Shown here: piece by piece, positions 26,415 to 35,877 of the stretch
Numbering within the stretch: position 1 is the first letter of the stretch
Layout: each line of letters opens with the position of its first letter
NCBI RefSeq assembly: GCF_000154705.2
Contig: NZ_CM002917.1
Coordinates: 372,001 to 436,000 of the forward strand
DNA: 64,000 bases
Direction: 5' to 3'
DNA from: Hoeflea phototrophica DFL-43
GTDB lineage: Bacteria; Pseudomonadota; Alphaproteobacteria; Rhizobiales; Rhizobiaceae
Made by a program: the position numbers and the translations under genes
Notes under the pieces: model-generated
The model's input: only the letters and a program-made list of their open reading frames with translations
The model's database searches: none
Told to the model about the DNA's origin: nothing

Positions 26415-26435
26415 ACGCAAAGATCTGATCGAATG

Positions 26436-26477
26436 AAAAAGCCGGCCCGGATTTGAGAATCCGGATCGGCCATTTTG
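26436..26477. terminator. Bidirectional terminator between the LOG and EF-hand genes
   Basis: The stem is CCGGATT (26447-26453) with AATCCGG (26458-26464) around a TGAG loop, extended by GCCG (26441-26444) with CGGC (26467-26470) across a two-base internal loop. It is followed by ATTTTG on the plus strand and preceded by AAAAA at 26436-26440, which reads as UUUUU on the minus strand. It can stop both convergent genes. Confidence 0.75.
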
Positions 26478-26508
26478 ATTGAGATGATTTGCCAATCAGC
26501 CTCGAGGC

Positions 26509-27099
26509 TTAGTTCTTGCCGGCCTTGTTGCGATAGAAATCAGTCACATCGATTTTGTCGTCGCCATTGCGGTCGAACCGTTCGAACATCCTTGTTTCCA
26601 CTGCTGCAAACTCTTCAGCGCTGACTTCGCCATTGTTGTCTGCATCAAGCCGCTCGATGCTTGGTCCGCCATGGCGTCCCATGCCCCGGCCTTCGCCGCG
26701 TTTACCGTCACCACGGCCCGCATGCTCCCGGCCCATCTTGCCTTCGCCACGTTTGCCGTGCCGTTCGGCGCGGCGCTCTTCGCGTTCCTTCTTGCGCTCG
26801 GCACGCATCTCTTCGCGCGCCTGGTCGCGTTCGGCGCGGCGGACTTCAGCCAGTGCGGCCAGTTCGTCCTCACTGAGCGTTCCGGACTGATCGGCATCGA
26901 CACTGTTGAACATGGCTGTGCGATGTGCCGAGATTTCCTCGCGTTCGATCGCGCCATTGCCGTTCGCATCAAAGCGCTCGATGATGCGCTCGATCCGCGG
27001 GCCACCATGGTGCCCCTTGCTCTGCTGCGCGGCGATTGCCGGAACGGCGACGGAAGCAGCCATGATGGCGGCGAGTGTGGTGAGTAGGGTCTTTTTCAT
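26509..27099 (-). CDS. Secreted EF-hand calcium-binding protein
   Basis: A Sec signal peptide (MKKTLLTTLAAIMAASVAVPAIAAQ) leads into two pairs of EF-hand loops: DANGNGAIEREE and DADQSGTLSEDE near residues 42-80, and DADNNGEVSAEE and DRNGDDKIDVTD near 150-190. Between the pairs lies a highly charged stretch of about 65 residues rich in Arg, Lys, Glu and Gly (AERKKEREERRAERHGK). It is likely a periplasmic or exported calcium-binding protein of unknown partner. I used the ATG at 27097-27099, which gives a normal signal peptide and 196 residues; the frame continues upstream. Confidence 0.85.
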   Translation of the reverse strand: MKKTLLTTLAAIMAASVAVPAIAAQQSKGHHGGPRIERIIERFDANGNGAIEREEISAHRTAMFNSVDADQSGTLSEDELAALAEVRRAERDQAREEMRAERKKEREERRAERHGKRGEGKMGREHAGRGDGKRGEGRGMGRHGGPSIERLDADNNGEVSAEEFAAVETRMFERFDRNGDDKIDVTDFYRNKAGKN

Positions 27100-27236
27100 C
27101 TGGGAGGTCCTTGATTGGGGATATCTGTTTGCCGCCCCAATGTGCGTGTTGCCACCCGTGACCGCCACTTAAAGCCCTGTAATGTAGATTAAATCTTGGA
27201 AAGGTTGGCGAACCGCCGTGGCTGATCCGGCGCCCG

Positions 27237-27932
27237 TCAGGCCGTCGCAGCCTTCAAGAAAGCGGTCAGATCGTCGGTGATGTGATGGATATGAGCGCCG
27301 TCCTTGCCCTCGTGTTCCCAGACCTCGTCAAGCACCACATCGATGTTTCTCGGCACGATCAGCACCGTGCGCATACCCAGTTGATGCGGGGCGACGAGAT
27401 TGCGCGGCAGATCCTCGAACATGGCCGCCCGGTCGCTGTGCACGCCGTGCCGGGCGAGAAACCGGTCATAGGTTTCAGGCGCCGGTTTGGGCTTCAGGTC
27501 CGCGGCAACGATGTCGAAGATTTCGTCGAAATGGTCGAGAATCCCCAGAGCCGCCGCTGTGCGTTCGGCATGTGGAGTGTCGCCATTGGTGAAGATGAAT
27601 TTGCGGCCCGGCAGTGCCCGGATCGCGTTGCCCAGTTCCGGATCCGGCTTGACCCAGGAGTAGTCGATATCATGCACTTTCTCGAGAAAGTCGTTGGGGT
27701 CGATGCCGTGATGCAGCATCAGCCCCTGCAATGTGGTGCCGTGCTCGCGGTAATACTTCTTCTGCAGGGCGCGCGCTGCGTCATGTTCGAGATCCAGAAG
27801 CTCGCGCACGAACTGCGTCATCTTCTTGTCGATCTGCGAGAACAAGTCGGTGTGACGCGGGTAGAGGGTGTTGTCGAGATCAAACACCCATTCGGTCACA
27901 TGGGCGAAGTCGGCAGCGGCGGGAAGGGTCAT
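27237..27932 (-). CDS. HAD-family pyrimidine 5'-nucleotidase
   Basis: This 231-residue haloacid-dehalogenase-fold phosphatase resembles the Sdt1/Phm8 pyrimidine 5'-nucleotidase group. Motif I is VFDLDNTLYP with the nucleophilic Asp, motif II FIFTNGD, motif III lysine in ADLKPKPAPETYD and motif IV FEDLPRNLVAPHQLGM. A helical cap (about residues 25-100, with KKMTQFVRELL and YYREHGTTLQGLM) fits the subgroup. The ATG at 27930-27932 was chosen over an upstream in-frame start because of AGGAT upstream and normal length. The neighbours give no further functional hint. Confidence 0.87.
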   Translation of the reverse strand: MTLPAAADFAHVTEWVFDLDNTLYPRHTDLFSQIDKKMTQFVRELLDLEHDAARALQKKYYREHGTTLQGLMLHHGIDPNDFLEKVHDIDYSWVKPDPELGNAIRALPGRKFIFTNGDTPHAERTAAALGILDHFDEIFDIVAADLKPKPAPETYDRFLARHGVHSDRAAMFEDLPRNLVAPHQLGMRTVLIVPRNIDVVLDEVWEHEGKDGAHIHHITDDLTAFLKAATA

Positions 27933-28101
27933 GCAGGATCCTGATTGAACGGTGCGGAGTGGGTTGCTGTCGGGGGGCTGAATTGTTGGGTGACGGATTA
28001 ACACAAAATTGGTGTTGAAGCTAAACCGGATGGCAAGGCTTGTGACCTAGGCTTCTCTCATCAGGGGTCAAGTCGTTTGGCTCGTTCAAGGGAAGAAGGC
28101 C

Positions 28102-28485
28102 ATGTCGTTGGACGGCGCTCAGGCATCAAGGATAGGCAAGGTGGCCAAGGTCGCCGCTGCAGCGGTATCCGTGTCGCTGTTGTCAACCGCCGCTTTCTTG
28201 CTGTGGCTTGAGGGCGGACTCACACTCAGGCCCTTGGTGGCCGCCTCGATCTGCGCTCTTGTGCTGACAGTTCCAGTAACGCTTTTCATTCTGGACCAGG
28301 TCGACAAGCTGCACCGGGCCGATGCTGATCTTGCCGAAGCCCGGCGTCAGCTCTTCGCGATTCATCTGGAGCTTCAGCAGGCTCAGCAAACGGTGGAGTC
28401 CGAGCAATTGGCAGGTGAGGTCGAATGCGAGACTCCCGCGCCGGCAGATGCCCCCATCGCGAGACCGCTTCAAGGGTTTGCCTGA
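28102..28485 (+). CDS. Small two-helix membrane protein with a coiled-coil tail, unknown function
   Basis: The 127-residue product has two hydrophobic helices (about 16-37 and 44-66). A charged heptad-like segment follows (DKLHRADADLAEARRQLFAIHLELQQAQQ), then a Pro/Ala/Glu-rich tail. The membrane part plus helix resembles the linker that precedes GGDEF or histidine-kinase domains, but no catalytic domain follows, because the frame ends at 28485 and nothing similar continues downstream. It could be a free-standing membrane protein or a truncated sensor. AGGGAAGAAGG upstream supports the ATG. Confidence 0.6.
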   Translation: MSLDGAQASRIGKVAKVAAAAVSVSLLSTAAFLLWLEGGLTLRPLVAASICALVLTVPVTLFILDQVDKLHRADADLAEARRQLFAIHLELQQAQQTVESEQLAGEVECETPAPADAPIARPLQGFA

Positions 28486-28710
28486 AGCCGGGATGAGCCT
28501 GCCCCAAAGGCCAGTCTGTTCGTTTAACACCCTCATTGCATTGTCAAACACCGGCCAAAGCGCCTATGGATGGTGCTCGGTTCACAGGCGCTTGCCGGAC
28601 TGACCCCAGCTTCCCGGCAGAATGCCGTGGTCTTGCGGACCAATGTTCCTCGCACGGGCATGATCGAGCCGGGTTGGTGTGCGGGCAACGCGCTGCAAAT
28701 GCGGTTCGAC

Positions 28711-29613
28711 ATGGAAACCTGGGTCCTTATCACCATTACGGCGGCGTTCCTTCAGAACATACGCTCGGTTCTTCAGAAGCATCTCAAGGGCGTGATGGGC
28801 ACCACCGGTGCCACCTTCGTGCGCTTTGGCTTCGGTCTGCCCTTTGCGCTGGGGTTTGTTGTCCTGCTTGTCGTGGTGATGGGCGACCGGCTGCCGGCAC
28901 CTACGCCTGCCTTCCTTATCTGGGTCACGTTGGGCGGGCTCGCCCAGATCGCCGGTCAGGCGCTGCTGATCCAGATGTTTGGCCACCGCAATTTCACCGT
29001 TGGCACTGCCTATTCGCGCACCGAGCCGGCGCAGGCCGCCGTTTTCGGACTGATCTTTCTGGGAGACCGTCTCAGCTCCGCGACAGTGCTTGCGATTGCG
29101 ATCAGCCTTGTCGGCGTGGTTTTGATATCGGTGGCGCGCTCAGCAACTAATGCTGCGGCGCTGATCCGTTCGGTGTTTTCGCGCACCGCCGCCCTTGGAC
29201 TGGTCTCTGGTGCGGCCTTCGGCCTTGCGGCGGTCAGTTACCGCGCCGCATCATTGTCGCTCGGTGGCCCCAATTTCATGATGCAGGCGGCAGTCACCTT
29301 GCTTGCCGCGATTTTCCTGCAGACCTGCGTGATGCTGATCTTCATGCGGTTGCGGGAACCGGATGAGCTCGGGCGCATCCGTGCCGCATGGAAAATTTCG
29401 GCGCTGGTTGGCCTGGTTGGGGCCAGTGCCTCCTTCGGCTGGTTCATGGCGATGACCCTGCAAACCGCCGCCGCGGTCAAGGCTCTGGCCCAGATCGAGA
29501 TGATCTTCACCTTCGCCTCCTCAGTGCTGATTTTCCGCGAACACGTCAACAGACTTGAAATTTCTGGCTGTATCCTCATTGTAGCAGGCATACTCGTGCT
29601 GTTGCTGGTGTGA
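28711..29613 (+). CDS. DMT-superfamily (EamA) transporter
   Basis: This integral membrane protein of about 300 residues has ten predicted helices in two EamA repeats. The first repeat contains FLQNIRSVLQKHLKG, AYSRTEPAQAAVFGLIFLGDRLS and AISLVGVVLISVA. The second contains SYRAASLSLGGPNFMMQAAV, KALAQIEMIFTFASSVLIFREHV and ILIVAGILVLLLV. Members export small metabolites or drugs; the substrate is not predictable. No candidate start has a convincing ribosome-binding site. I chose METWVLITITAAF, which begins at the first helix; other in-frame ATGs are at 28660 and 28699. Confidence 0.8.
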   Translation: METWVLITITAAFLQNIRSVLQKHLKGVMGTTGATFVRFGFGLPFALGFVVLLVVVMGDRLPAPTPAFLIWVTLGGLAQIAGQALLIQMFGHRNFTVGTAYSRTEPAQAAVFGLIFLGDRLSSATVLAIAISLVGVVLISVARSATNAAALIRSVFSRTAALGLVSGAAFGLAAVSYRAASLSLGGPNFMMQAAVTLLAAIFLQTCVMLIFMRLREPDELGRIRAAWKISALVGLVGASASFGWFMAMTLQTAAAVKALAQIEMIFTFASSVLIFREHVNRLEISGCILIVAGILVLLLV

Positions 29614-29685
29614 TCTGTCATGCCGAAGCGGAACAGCGTGGAAACCGCCATCTTGACCTCTGAAGCCCCGGGATTATCTGTGCCG

Positions 29686-31002
29686 ATGCAAAATTCGACC
29701 GAGGCACAAAAGCGATGGGGCAATCCCCTCAAACGAGCTGCAGCAGCTTCACTGTTGTTGTTTATGGCCGGTTGCGCCGGTCCGCTTCAAGGTGTGCTGG
29801 TCCCCATCGCTCAGACAGATCCCGATGCTACCGAACTCTCGATCCTGGTCGCCACAACACGCGCACCATCGGACAATCCGGGCCTGCTCTATAGCGGTGA
29901 GCGCGGTACTCAGATCGATTTCAATGAGCTTGTCGTGTCCATCCCGCCGGACCGGAACCGCAAGATCGGCGAGGTGCAGTGGCCCAAGAAGATGCCACCA
30001 GACCCGTCGCGGGATTTTGCCACGATTTCAGCCAATCAGTTTCATACCGTCGACGAGGTGAAGGCCTGGTACCAGCGCAACAAGTCTGCCAACGGGCGCG
30101 TGCTGTTGTTTGTCCACGGCTTCAACACACGCTATGAAGATGCGGTTTACCGCTATGCCCAGATCGCTCATGACAGCCAAACCGATGCCACACCAGTTAT
30201 GTTCACCTGGCCTTCCCGCGGCTCCGTGTTCGACTATGGGTACGACAAGGAGAGCACAAACTATTCCCGGTCTGCGCTTGAAGCCTTGCTGACTGGTGCG
30301 GTGGCTGTCCCCGAGATCAAGGAAATCACCATTCTGGCTCACTCCATGGGCACCTGGCTGACAGTGGAAGCGCTGCGGCAGATGGCCATCCGCCATGGTG
30401 CAATTCCTCCAAAAATCTCCGATGTCATCCTGGCTTCACCTGATCTTGATGTTGACGTCTTCAAACAGCAAATCGTCGACATGGGTCCAAAGCGGCCCAA
30501 ATTCACGGTGTTCGTGTCCAAGGACGACCGGGCCTTGACCTTGTCCCGCAGGATTTCCGGCAACATTGACAGACTTGGCCAGATCGATATCAGCAATCCG
30601 GTCTACCGTGACGGCCTCGAGAGCGCTGGGATTACGGTTTTCGATCTGTCTGCACTGAAGGTCAGTGACGGGCTCAACCATTCCAAGTTTGCGGAAAGTC
30701 CGGAAGTGGTGAGGCTCTTGGGTCAGCGTCTCATCGATGGCCAGGAAGTCACCAACACGGAAGTTAGCCTTGGCACGGAACTGGGCGCATCAACGATGAC
30801 CCTTTCAAACGCCATTGGCTCAGTTGCGGGTGCTGCTATCACGGCTCCGATTGCCATTCTCGACCCGCAATCCCGCGATGCCCTCAATGCGCAAACCAGG
30901 CGATTTGGCCAAGGGATAGGCGCCGCCGGCCTGACTCCGAACCTCTCCGGGACTCTTCCCGGGGCGAATGAATGCAATCCGCGGGTAACGAGCTGCCCCT
31001 GA
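29686..31002 (+). CDS. Alpha/beta hydrolase of the DUF900 family, probable lipoprotein
   Basis: The N-terminus (KRAAAASLLLFMAGCAG) looks like a lipoprotein signal with a lipobox ending in Cys. The hydrolase core has RVLLFVHGFNTRYEDAVYRYAQI, MFTWPSRGSVFDYGYDKEST, the nucleophile elbow ILAHSMGTWLTVEAL with the likely catalytic Ser, ASPDLDVDVFK and a late LNHSKFAES that may hold the catalytic His. DUF900 proteins are putative esterases of unknown substrate. I chose the ATG at 29686, giving about 438 residues; an in-frame ATG at 29620 would extend it by 22 residues. Confidence 0.78.
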   Translation: MQNSTEAQKRWGNPLKRAAAASLLLFMAGCAGPLQGVLVPIAQTDPDATELSILVATTRAPSDNPGLLYSGERGTQIDFNELVVSIPPDRNRKIGEVQWPKKMPPDPSRDFATISANQFHTVDEVKAWYQRNKSANGRVLLFVHGFNTRYEDAVYRYAQIAHDSQTDATPVMFTWPSRGSVFDYGYDKESTNYSRSALEALLTGAVAVPEIKEITILAHSMGTWLTVEALRQMAIRHGAIPPKISDVILASPDLDVDVFKQQIVDMGPKRPKFTVFVSKDDRALTLSRRISGNIDRLGQIDISNPVYRDGLESAGITVFDLSALKVSDGLNHSKFAESPEVVRLLGQRLIDGQEVTNTEVSLGTELGASTMTLSNAIGSVAGAAITAPIAILDPQSRDALNAQTRRFGQGIGAAGLTPNLSGTLPGANECNPRVTSCP

Positions 31003-31168
31003 AGCCCCTCATGCCTGACCGGAAGCTGGCGACGCACCCAAAACGGTAAGCTGGCAGACGTTTTTTTGCTTTCTCGTCTTGAGAGCCGACCATTGGATTG
31101 GATTCGCAGGCTGTCAAAAAATGCGTGTTCGTTGTCTATCAACTGAATTCAAGAGCTTAAGACATGCA

Positions 31169-32065
31169 TTAAGGGACCAGCAGCGTTCCCGCGCCATGTG
31201 CGGTGAACAGCTCGAGCAGCACCGCATGTGGCGTCTTGCCATTGAGAATGACCACGCCCTTCACGCCCCTCTCGATAGCCTCGATACAGGTCTCCACCTT
31301 GGGGATCATGCCGCCCGAGATCGTGCCGTCGGCGATCAGCGCCCGGGCCTCGGAGACGGTCAGCTCGTCAATCAGCTTGCCCTGCTTGTCGAGAACGCCC
31401 GGCACATCGGTGAGGAACAGCAGTCGTGAAGCCTCCACCGCTCCCGCGATGGCGCCGGCAAAGGTGTCTGCATTGATATTGTAGGTGTGTCCGTCGCGGC
31501 CAGGCGCGACCGGAGCCAGCACCGGGATCATCTCTGACTTGGCTAGAAGGTCGAGCAGGGTGCGGTCGACTTCCACCGGTTCGCCGACAAAGCCCAGATC
31601 AAGCACGCGCTCGATGTTGGAATCGGGGTCGGTCATGGTCTTGTGGGCTTTCTCGGCATAGACCATGTTGCCGTCCTTGCCACACAGTCCGATCGCCCAT
31701 TCGCCCTCGGCATTGATCAGCGCGACGATTTCCTTGTTGATCGAACCCGCCAGCACCATCTCTACGATTGCGACGGTCTTCTCGTCGGTGACCCGCAATC
31801 CGCCTTCGAATTTTGACTCGATCCCCATCTTGGCAAGCATCGCCGCGATCTGCGGGCCGCCGCCATGCACCACGATCGGATTGACTCCCGACTGCTTCAA
31901 CAGCGCTATATCCTGCGCGAACGCCTTGCCCAGACCGGCATCACCCATGGCATGGCCGCCATATTTGACCACCACTGTTTTGTTCTCATAGCGCTGCATG
32001 AAGGGCAGCGCCTCGGCGAGCAGGCGAGCTTGAGTGGCAGCATTTTCGCTGGTGGTGTCTGACAT
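31169..32065 (-). CDS. argB: Acetylglutamate kinase
   Basis: ArgB phosphorylates N-acetyl-L-glutamate in arginine synthesis. The 298-residue amino-acid kinase has [71 protein letters not shown], and [18 protein letters not shown], which includes the arginine-responsive C-terminal region. The ATG at 32063-32065 with GGGACGACG upstream was used; a GTG at 32087-32089 is an alternative. It is downstream of engB on the same strand as in many rhizobia, but an msrB gene on the other strand sits between them. Confidence 0.95.
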   Translation of the reverse strand: MSDTTSENAATQARLLAEALPFMQRYENKTVVVKYGGHAMGDAGLGKAFAQDIALLKQSGVNPIVVHGGGPQIAAMLAKMGIESKFEGGLRVTDEKTVAIVEMVLAGSINKEIVALINAEGEWAIGLCGKDGNMVYAEKAHKTMTDPDSNIERVLDLGFVGEPVEVDRTLLDLLAKSEMIPVLAPVAPGRDGHTYNINADTFAGAIAGAVEASRLLFLTDVPGVLDKQGKLIDELTVSEARALIADGTISGGMIPKVETCIEAIERGVKGVVILNGKTPHAVLLELFTAHGAGTLLVP

Positions 32066-32315
32066 TGGCGCGTCGTCCCGTTGCGGCACCAGCGCCCGGC
32101 ATCGGGTCCGATGCTGAAGGGCTGCTCGCCTGTGTTGTTTAATCCCGAGCGCTGTTTAGCGGCAAAGACGGCTTTCTTCAATCTGGACTGAAACCAAAGA
32201 GCTATTTTCGCGACGATTGATCCGGTTCACCGGCTCGTCACGCCCAAGTGAAGTCTTGTGCTTGGCCTTTTCAGGCTTGCTGCATTAGCTTCCAGTCATG
32301 ACGAGGAGAAAGCTC

Positions 32316-32825
32316 ATGAAGATGACAAAGGCACTGGGCCGTCGTGCCTTGCTGGCCACCAGCGCTACTGGACTGGCACTGTCGGTGTTTGGTCGCGGGC
32401 TGCTGCCCGCCAATGCATCCGAGTTCGAATTCACATTGAGCGAGGAGCAATGGCGCGCCAGACTGACGCCGAAGCAGTATGGAATTCTGCGGGAAGAAGA
32501 CACCGAGCGGCCCTTCACCAGCGCGCTCAACAATGAAAAGCGCAAGGGCATGTACCATTGCGCGGGCTGCGATCTGCCGGTCTATTCATCTCAGACGAAG
32601 TATGACAGCGGCACCGGCTGGCCGAGTTTCTGGGAAGCGGAAGCAGATGCCGTACGCACCAAACCCGACCGGACCCTGTTCGGTGTCTACACGGAAGTGC
32701 ACTGCCGGCGCTGCGGTGGGCATTTCGGCCATATCTTTGACGATGGCCCGCCACCGACCGGCAAGCGCCATTGCATCAACGGTTTTGCGCTGAGCTTCAA
32801 TCCGGCGGCTGATCAGAGCAGCTGA
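32316..32825 (+). CDS. msrB: Exported peptide-methionine (R)-S-oxide reductase with Tat-like signal
   Basis: MsrB reduces the R-sulfoxide of methionine. The 169-residue protein has all family residues: zinc-binding CAGC (82/85) and CRRC (130/133), SGTGWPSFWE, GGHFGHIFDDGP and RHCINGFAL with the catalytic Cys153. It is preceded by a signal with a twin arginine and hydrophobic run (LGRRALLATSATGLALSVFG, then PANASEF), suggesting Tat export to the periplasm. The second in-frame ATG at 32316 has AGGAG seven bases upstream and is preferred over the ATG at 32298. It lies alone on the plus strand between argB and engB. Confidence 0.9.
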   Translation: MKMTKALGRRALLATSATGLALSVFGRGLLPANASEFEFTLSEEQWRARLTPKQYGILREEDTERPFTSALNNEKRKGMYHCAGCDLPVYSSQTKYDSGTGWPSFWEAEADAVRTKPDRTLFGVYTEVHCRRCGGHFGHIFDDGPPPTGKRHCINGFALSFNPAADQSS

Positions 32826-32839
32826 TCGCGCGCTCGGCT

Positions 32840-33517
32840 CTAAACGGTGATTGCCAGGGCGATGGCGATCCTGAGATCGTCAACGCCGTTGGCTTTTTCC
32901 GACGAGGTGGCAAGCACCTCCGGATAGGCCGCAGGCCGCCGCTTGAGCTTGTTCAGTGTCTCGCCGATCAGCCGGGGCACGCCCGCTTCCTTGATCTTGT
33001 CGGTCTTGGTCAAGACCACCTGATAAGACATCGCTGCCTTGTCGAGCAGGTCCATGACCTCCTCGTCGTTCTTCTTGATGCCGTGGCGGGAATCGATCAG
33101 CAGATAGACCCGTTTCAGGGTTGAGCGTCCGCGCATGTAGTCGAATACAAGCTTGGTCCAGAGATCGACCTGCTCCTTGGGGGCCTTGGCATAGCCATAG
33201 CCCGGCATGTCGACCAGAGCCATGGGTGGCAGGTCATCTTCGGCTCCGGAGTAGCCGCCCGGGACGAAGTAGTTCAGCTCCTGGGTTCGGCCCGGCGTGT
33301 TGGAGGTTCTCGCCAGACCCTTCGCGCCCACAAGCGCGTTGATCAGCGAGGATTTGCCAACATTCGAGCGGCCCGCGAATGCGATTTCCGGTGGGCCTTC
33401 CGGCGGCAGGAATTTCAGTGACGGCACGCCGCGGATGAAAACCCAAGGCTTTGCGAAAAGCGTGGCCGAAAGCTCTCGTGCCGCCTGCATGGCCGGATCT
33501 GCTGACAGTGTGGTCAT
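32840..33517 (-). CDS. engB: Ribosome biogenesis GTP-binding protein EngB (YihA/YsxC)
   Basis: EngB is an essential TRAFAC GTPase for large ribosomal subunit assembly. The 225-residue protein shows G1 [16 protein letters not shown]2 [15 protein letters not shown]3 [14 protein letters not shown]4 VLTKTDKI and G5-like ATSSEKANG. The ATG at 33515-33517 has CCGGAACG upstream; the in-frame GTG four codons earlier has its ribosome-binding site too close. The order yidC-engB-argB is conserved in rhizobia. Confidence 0.94.
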   Translation of the reverse strand: MTTLSADPAMQAARELSATLFAKPWVFIRGVPSLKFLPPEGPPEIAFAGRSNVGKSSLINALVGAKGLARTSNTPGRTQELNYFVPGGYSGAEDDLPPMALVDMPGYGYAKAPKEQVDLWTKLVFDYMRGRSTLKRVYLLIDSRHGIKKNDEEVMDLLDKAAMSYQVVLTKTDKIKEAGVPRLIGETLNKLKRRPAAYPEVLATSSEKANGVDDLRIAIALAITV

Positions 33518-33574
33518 CGTTCCGGCCACCTTCCTTTTCTAAGGCGCCGCGCATCCAATCGAGCGCGACACAGG

Positions 33575-35392
33575 TTAGGTCTGCTTGTCTTTGGGCTTGA
33601 ACAGAGCCATGAGATTGTCCCACAGCTCGATCTTTGCGCCCTGGCGCTTCATGATGAAGCCCTGCTGCAGGATCGACAATGTGTTGTTCCAGGCCCAGTA
33701 GATCACCAGACCGGCAGGGAAGGTCGCCAGCATGAAGGTGAACACCACCGGCATCCAGGTGAAAATCATCGCCTGTGTCGGATCCGGCGGTGTCGGGTTC
33801 ATCCGCATCTGCAGGAACATGGTGATGCCCATGATCAACGGCCAGACGCCGATCAGCAGGAAGCCCGGGACATCATATGGCAGCAGGCCAAACAGGTTGA
33901 ACAGCGAGGTCGGATCCGGCGCAGACAGGTCCTGGATCCAGCCGAAGAACGGCGCGTGCCGCATCTCGATGGTGACATAGAGCACCTTGTAGAGCGCGAA
34001 GAACACCGGGATCTGCAACAGCACCGGCCAGCAGCCTGCCACCGGGTTGATCTTCTCTTTCTTGTAGAGCTCCATCATGCCCTGCTGCAGCGCCATGCGG
34101 TCGTCGCCATGCTTGGCCTTGAGCTCTTCAAGCTTGGGCTGCACCTTCTTCATGTTCGCCATGGAGACGTAGGACTTGTTGGCAAGCGGGAAGAAGATGA
34201 GCTTGACGATGACGGTCGTTGCCAGAATGGCGAGACCGAAATTGCCCAGCAACTTGAACAGAAAGTCGATCATCCAGAACATCGGCTTGGTGATGAAGTA
34301 GAACCAGCCCCAGTCGATCATCAGGTCGAAATTCAGGATGTTGAACTGGCTTTCATAACCCTCGATGATCGGCACTTCCTTGGCGCCGGCAAACACCAGT
34401 GTGGTCGAGGTCACGCTGCCGCCTGCGGCAATTGCCTGGGCGTCGGTGCGGAAGTCGGCCTGATAGCGTGCGCGGCCATCGGTGAAATGTGCAAACCGCG
34501 TGTCGAAGCCCGCACCCTGCGGCGGCACAAGGGCTGCAGCCCAGTACTTGTCGGTAATGCCCATCCAGCCGGCAGTGGCTTTGGGCTGAGCCAAGATCGG
34601 GGTTTCCTCGACATCGGAGTAGTCGATTTCCTGCAAGCCCTCTTCGCCGATCACGCCGATCAGGCCTTCATGCAGCACATAGATACCAGCTGTCTGGGGG
34701 CGGAAGAACCGTGTCACCCGGCCATAGCCGGCGACAGACGCAGTCTGGCTCGACGAATTGGAGATCGTATCTTCGAACTGAAACAGGAAATGATCGTCAA
34801 CAGAGATCTTGCGGGTAAACAGCAGGCCCGCCCCATTGTCGTAGGTCAGGGTTACAGGTGAGCCTTGCGTCAGCGTCTGTCCGGGCGCCGCACTCCAGAC
34901 CGTGTCTGGTCCGGGCGCAGGGCCTGAGTCCGCGTCAGCAATGAAGCCGACTTCCGCGAAATAGCCGTCTGCCTGCTGCGCCGGGCTGAACAGCCGGATA
35001 TTGGGGCTCTCGGGATCAATCGTCTCGCGGTATTCGCTCAAAAGCAGGTCGTCGATCCGCGCACCGGTCAGGTTGATCGAACCGCTCAGTGCCGGCGTAT
35101 CGATGGCAATCCGTTCCGACTGGGCAAGCGCATCCTCGCGCGACAGGCCGGTTTCGGGCGCGACCACGCCGGGCATTGCCGTCTCACCACCGGGTGCGGA
35201 GCCGCTGACGGCGCCCGGGGTCGTCGTACCAGCGCCGGTTGCGCCCGGCTGGGTGGCCGCCTGCTCGGCCTGAAGAGCCTGCGCAGCTTCGCGCTCGCGC
35301 TCGATCTTCGGGGAAACATAGAGATATTGCCAGCCAATAAGAACAAGCACCGACAAGAGAATTGCGACGAAATAATTACGGTTGGTTTCCAT
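33575..35392 (-). CDS. yidC: Membrane protein insertase YidC
   Basis: YidC inserts and folds inner-membrane proteins alone or with SecYEG. The 605-residue protein has an N-terminal membrane anchor (NRNYFVAILLSVLVLIGWQYLYV), a Pro/Gly/Thr-rich linker (about 45-90) and a large beta-rich periplasmic domain (about 90-350). The conserved insertase core follows: WGWFYFITKPMFWMIDFLF, GNFGLAILATTVIVKLIFFPL, KVQPKLEELKAKHGDDRMA and GCWPVLLQIPVFFALYKVL. It ends in a basic tail. CCAGGAATGAGTG precedes the ATG at 35390-35392. It follows rnpA by 21 bases. Confidence 0.95.
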   Translation of the reverse strand: METNRNYFVAILLSVLVLIGWQYLYVSPKIEREREAAQALQAEQAATQPGATGAGTTTPGAVSGSAPGGETAMPGVVAPETGLSREDALAQSERIAIDTPALSGSINLTGARIDDLLLSEYRETIDPESPNIRLFSPAQQADGYFAEVGFIADADSGPAPGPDTVWSAAPGQTLTQGSPVTLTYDNGAGLLFTRKISVDDHFLFQFEDTISNSSSQTASVAGYGRVTRFFRPQTAGIYVLHEGLIGVIGEEGLQEIDYSDVEETPILAQPKATAGWMGITDKYWAAALVPPQGAGFDTRFAHFTDGRARYQADFRTDAQAIAAGGSVTSTTLVFAGAKEVPIIEGYESQFNILNFDLMIDWGWFYFITKPMFWMIDFLFKLLGNFGLAILATTVIVKLIFFPLANKSYVSMANMKKVQPKLEELKAKHGDDRMALQQGMMELYKKEKINPVAGCWPVLLQIPVFFALYKVLYVTIEMRHAPFFGWIQDLSAPDPTSLFNLFGLLPYDVPGFLLIGVWPLIMGITMFLQMRMNPTPPDPTQAMIFTWMPVVFTFMLATFPAGLVIYWAWNNTLSILQQGFIMKRQGAKIELWDNLMALFKPKDKQT

Positions 35393-35413
35393 CACTCATT
35401 CCTGGTGGCCGGC

Positions 35414-35842
35414 TTACGCGCCTGGCGTTCTGGTGTTGTCCTTGGCGCGCGGCTTAGAAGCTGAGCGCTTGTGTCTGGGCCGCGGTGAGGTGACGCTGTC
35501 CTGGACCCGTTCGCTCAGGGCTTGAACCAGCCGGTCGAAGGGTGCCTTCAGCGTGTCTCGCCGCGCGACCACCACATAGTCATGTCCGGGCCTGAATGGA
35601 ACCCCTGCCAGATGTCGCACCGCTTCACGCAGCCTGCGGCGCATGCGGTTTCTCTCGACCGCATTGCCCTGCTTCTTGGTTACGGTGTAACCGATCCGGG
35701 GTGCTTTGTCGGCGAGGCCGCGGTCCAGGGTTTCAAGCAGAAAGAAGGGACCGCGCAGCCGAGTGCCCTTTTGGACAGCGAGGAAATCCGGCCGGTTTTT
35801 GAGCCGCCCGGGTTTCTTGGTGGTGGGGTCGTCTTGCGCCAC
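35414..35842 (-). CDS. rnpA: Ribonuclease P protein component
   Basis: RnpA is the protein cofactor of RNase P, which removes tRNA 5' leaders. The conserved region includes [51 protein letters not shown] (the RNR signature) and [22 protein letters not shown], followed by a basic tail rich in Arg, Lys and Ser. I placed the start at the GTG at 35840-35842, with AAGGA upstream, giving 142 residues. The same frame is open for 79 more codons upstream, but that part overlaps rpmH and is not protein-like. Confidence 0.9.
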   Translation of the reverse strand: MAQDDPTTKKPGRLKNRPDFLAVQKGTRLRGPFFLLETLDRGLADKAPRIGYTVTKKQGNAVERNRMRRRLREAVRHLAGVPFRPGHDYVVVARRDTLKAPFDRLVQALSERVQDSVTSPRPRHKRSASKPRAKDNTRTPGA

Positions 35843-35877
35843 GCGATCATCTTCCTTCGCGGGCCAGTCGTCAGCGA

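Noticed and set aside
28486..28710. N-terminal extension of the EamA transporter
   Set aside because: The extra 47 residues are polar and unlike the family; the first membrane helix starts just after the ATG at 28711.
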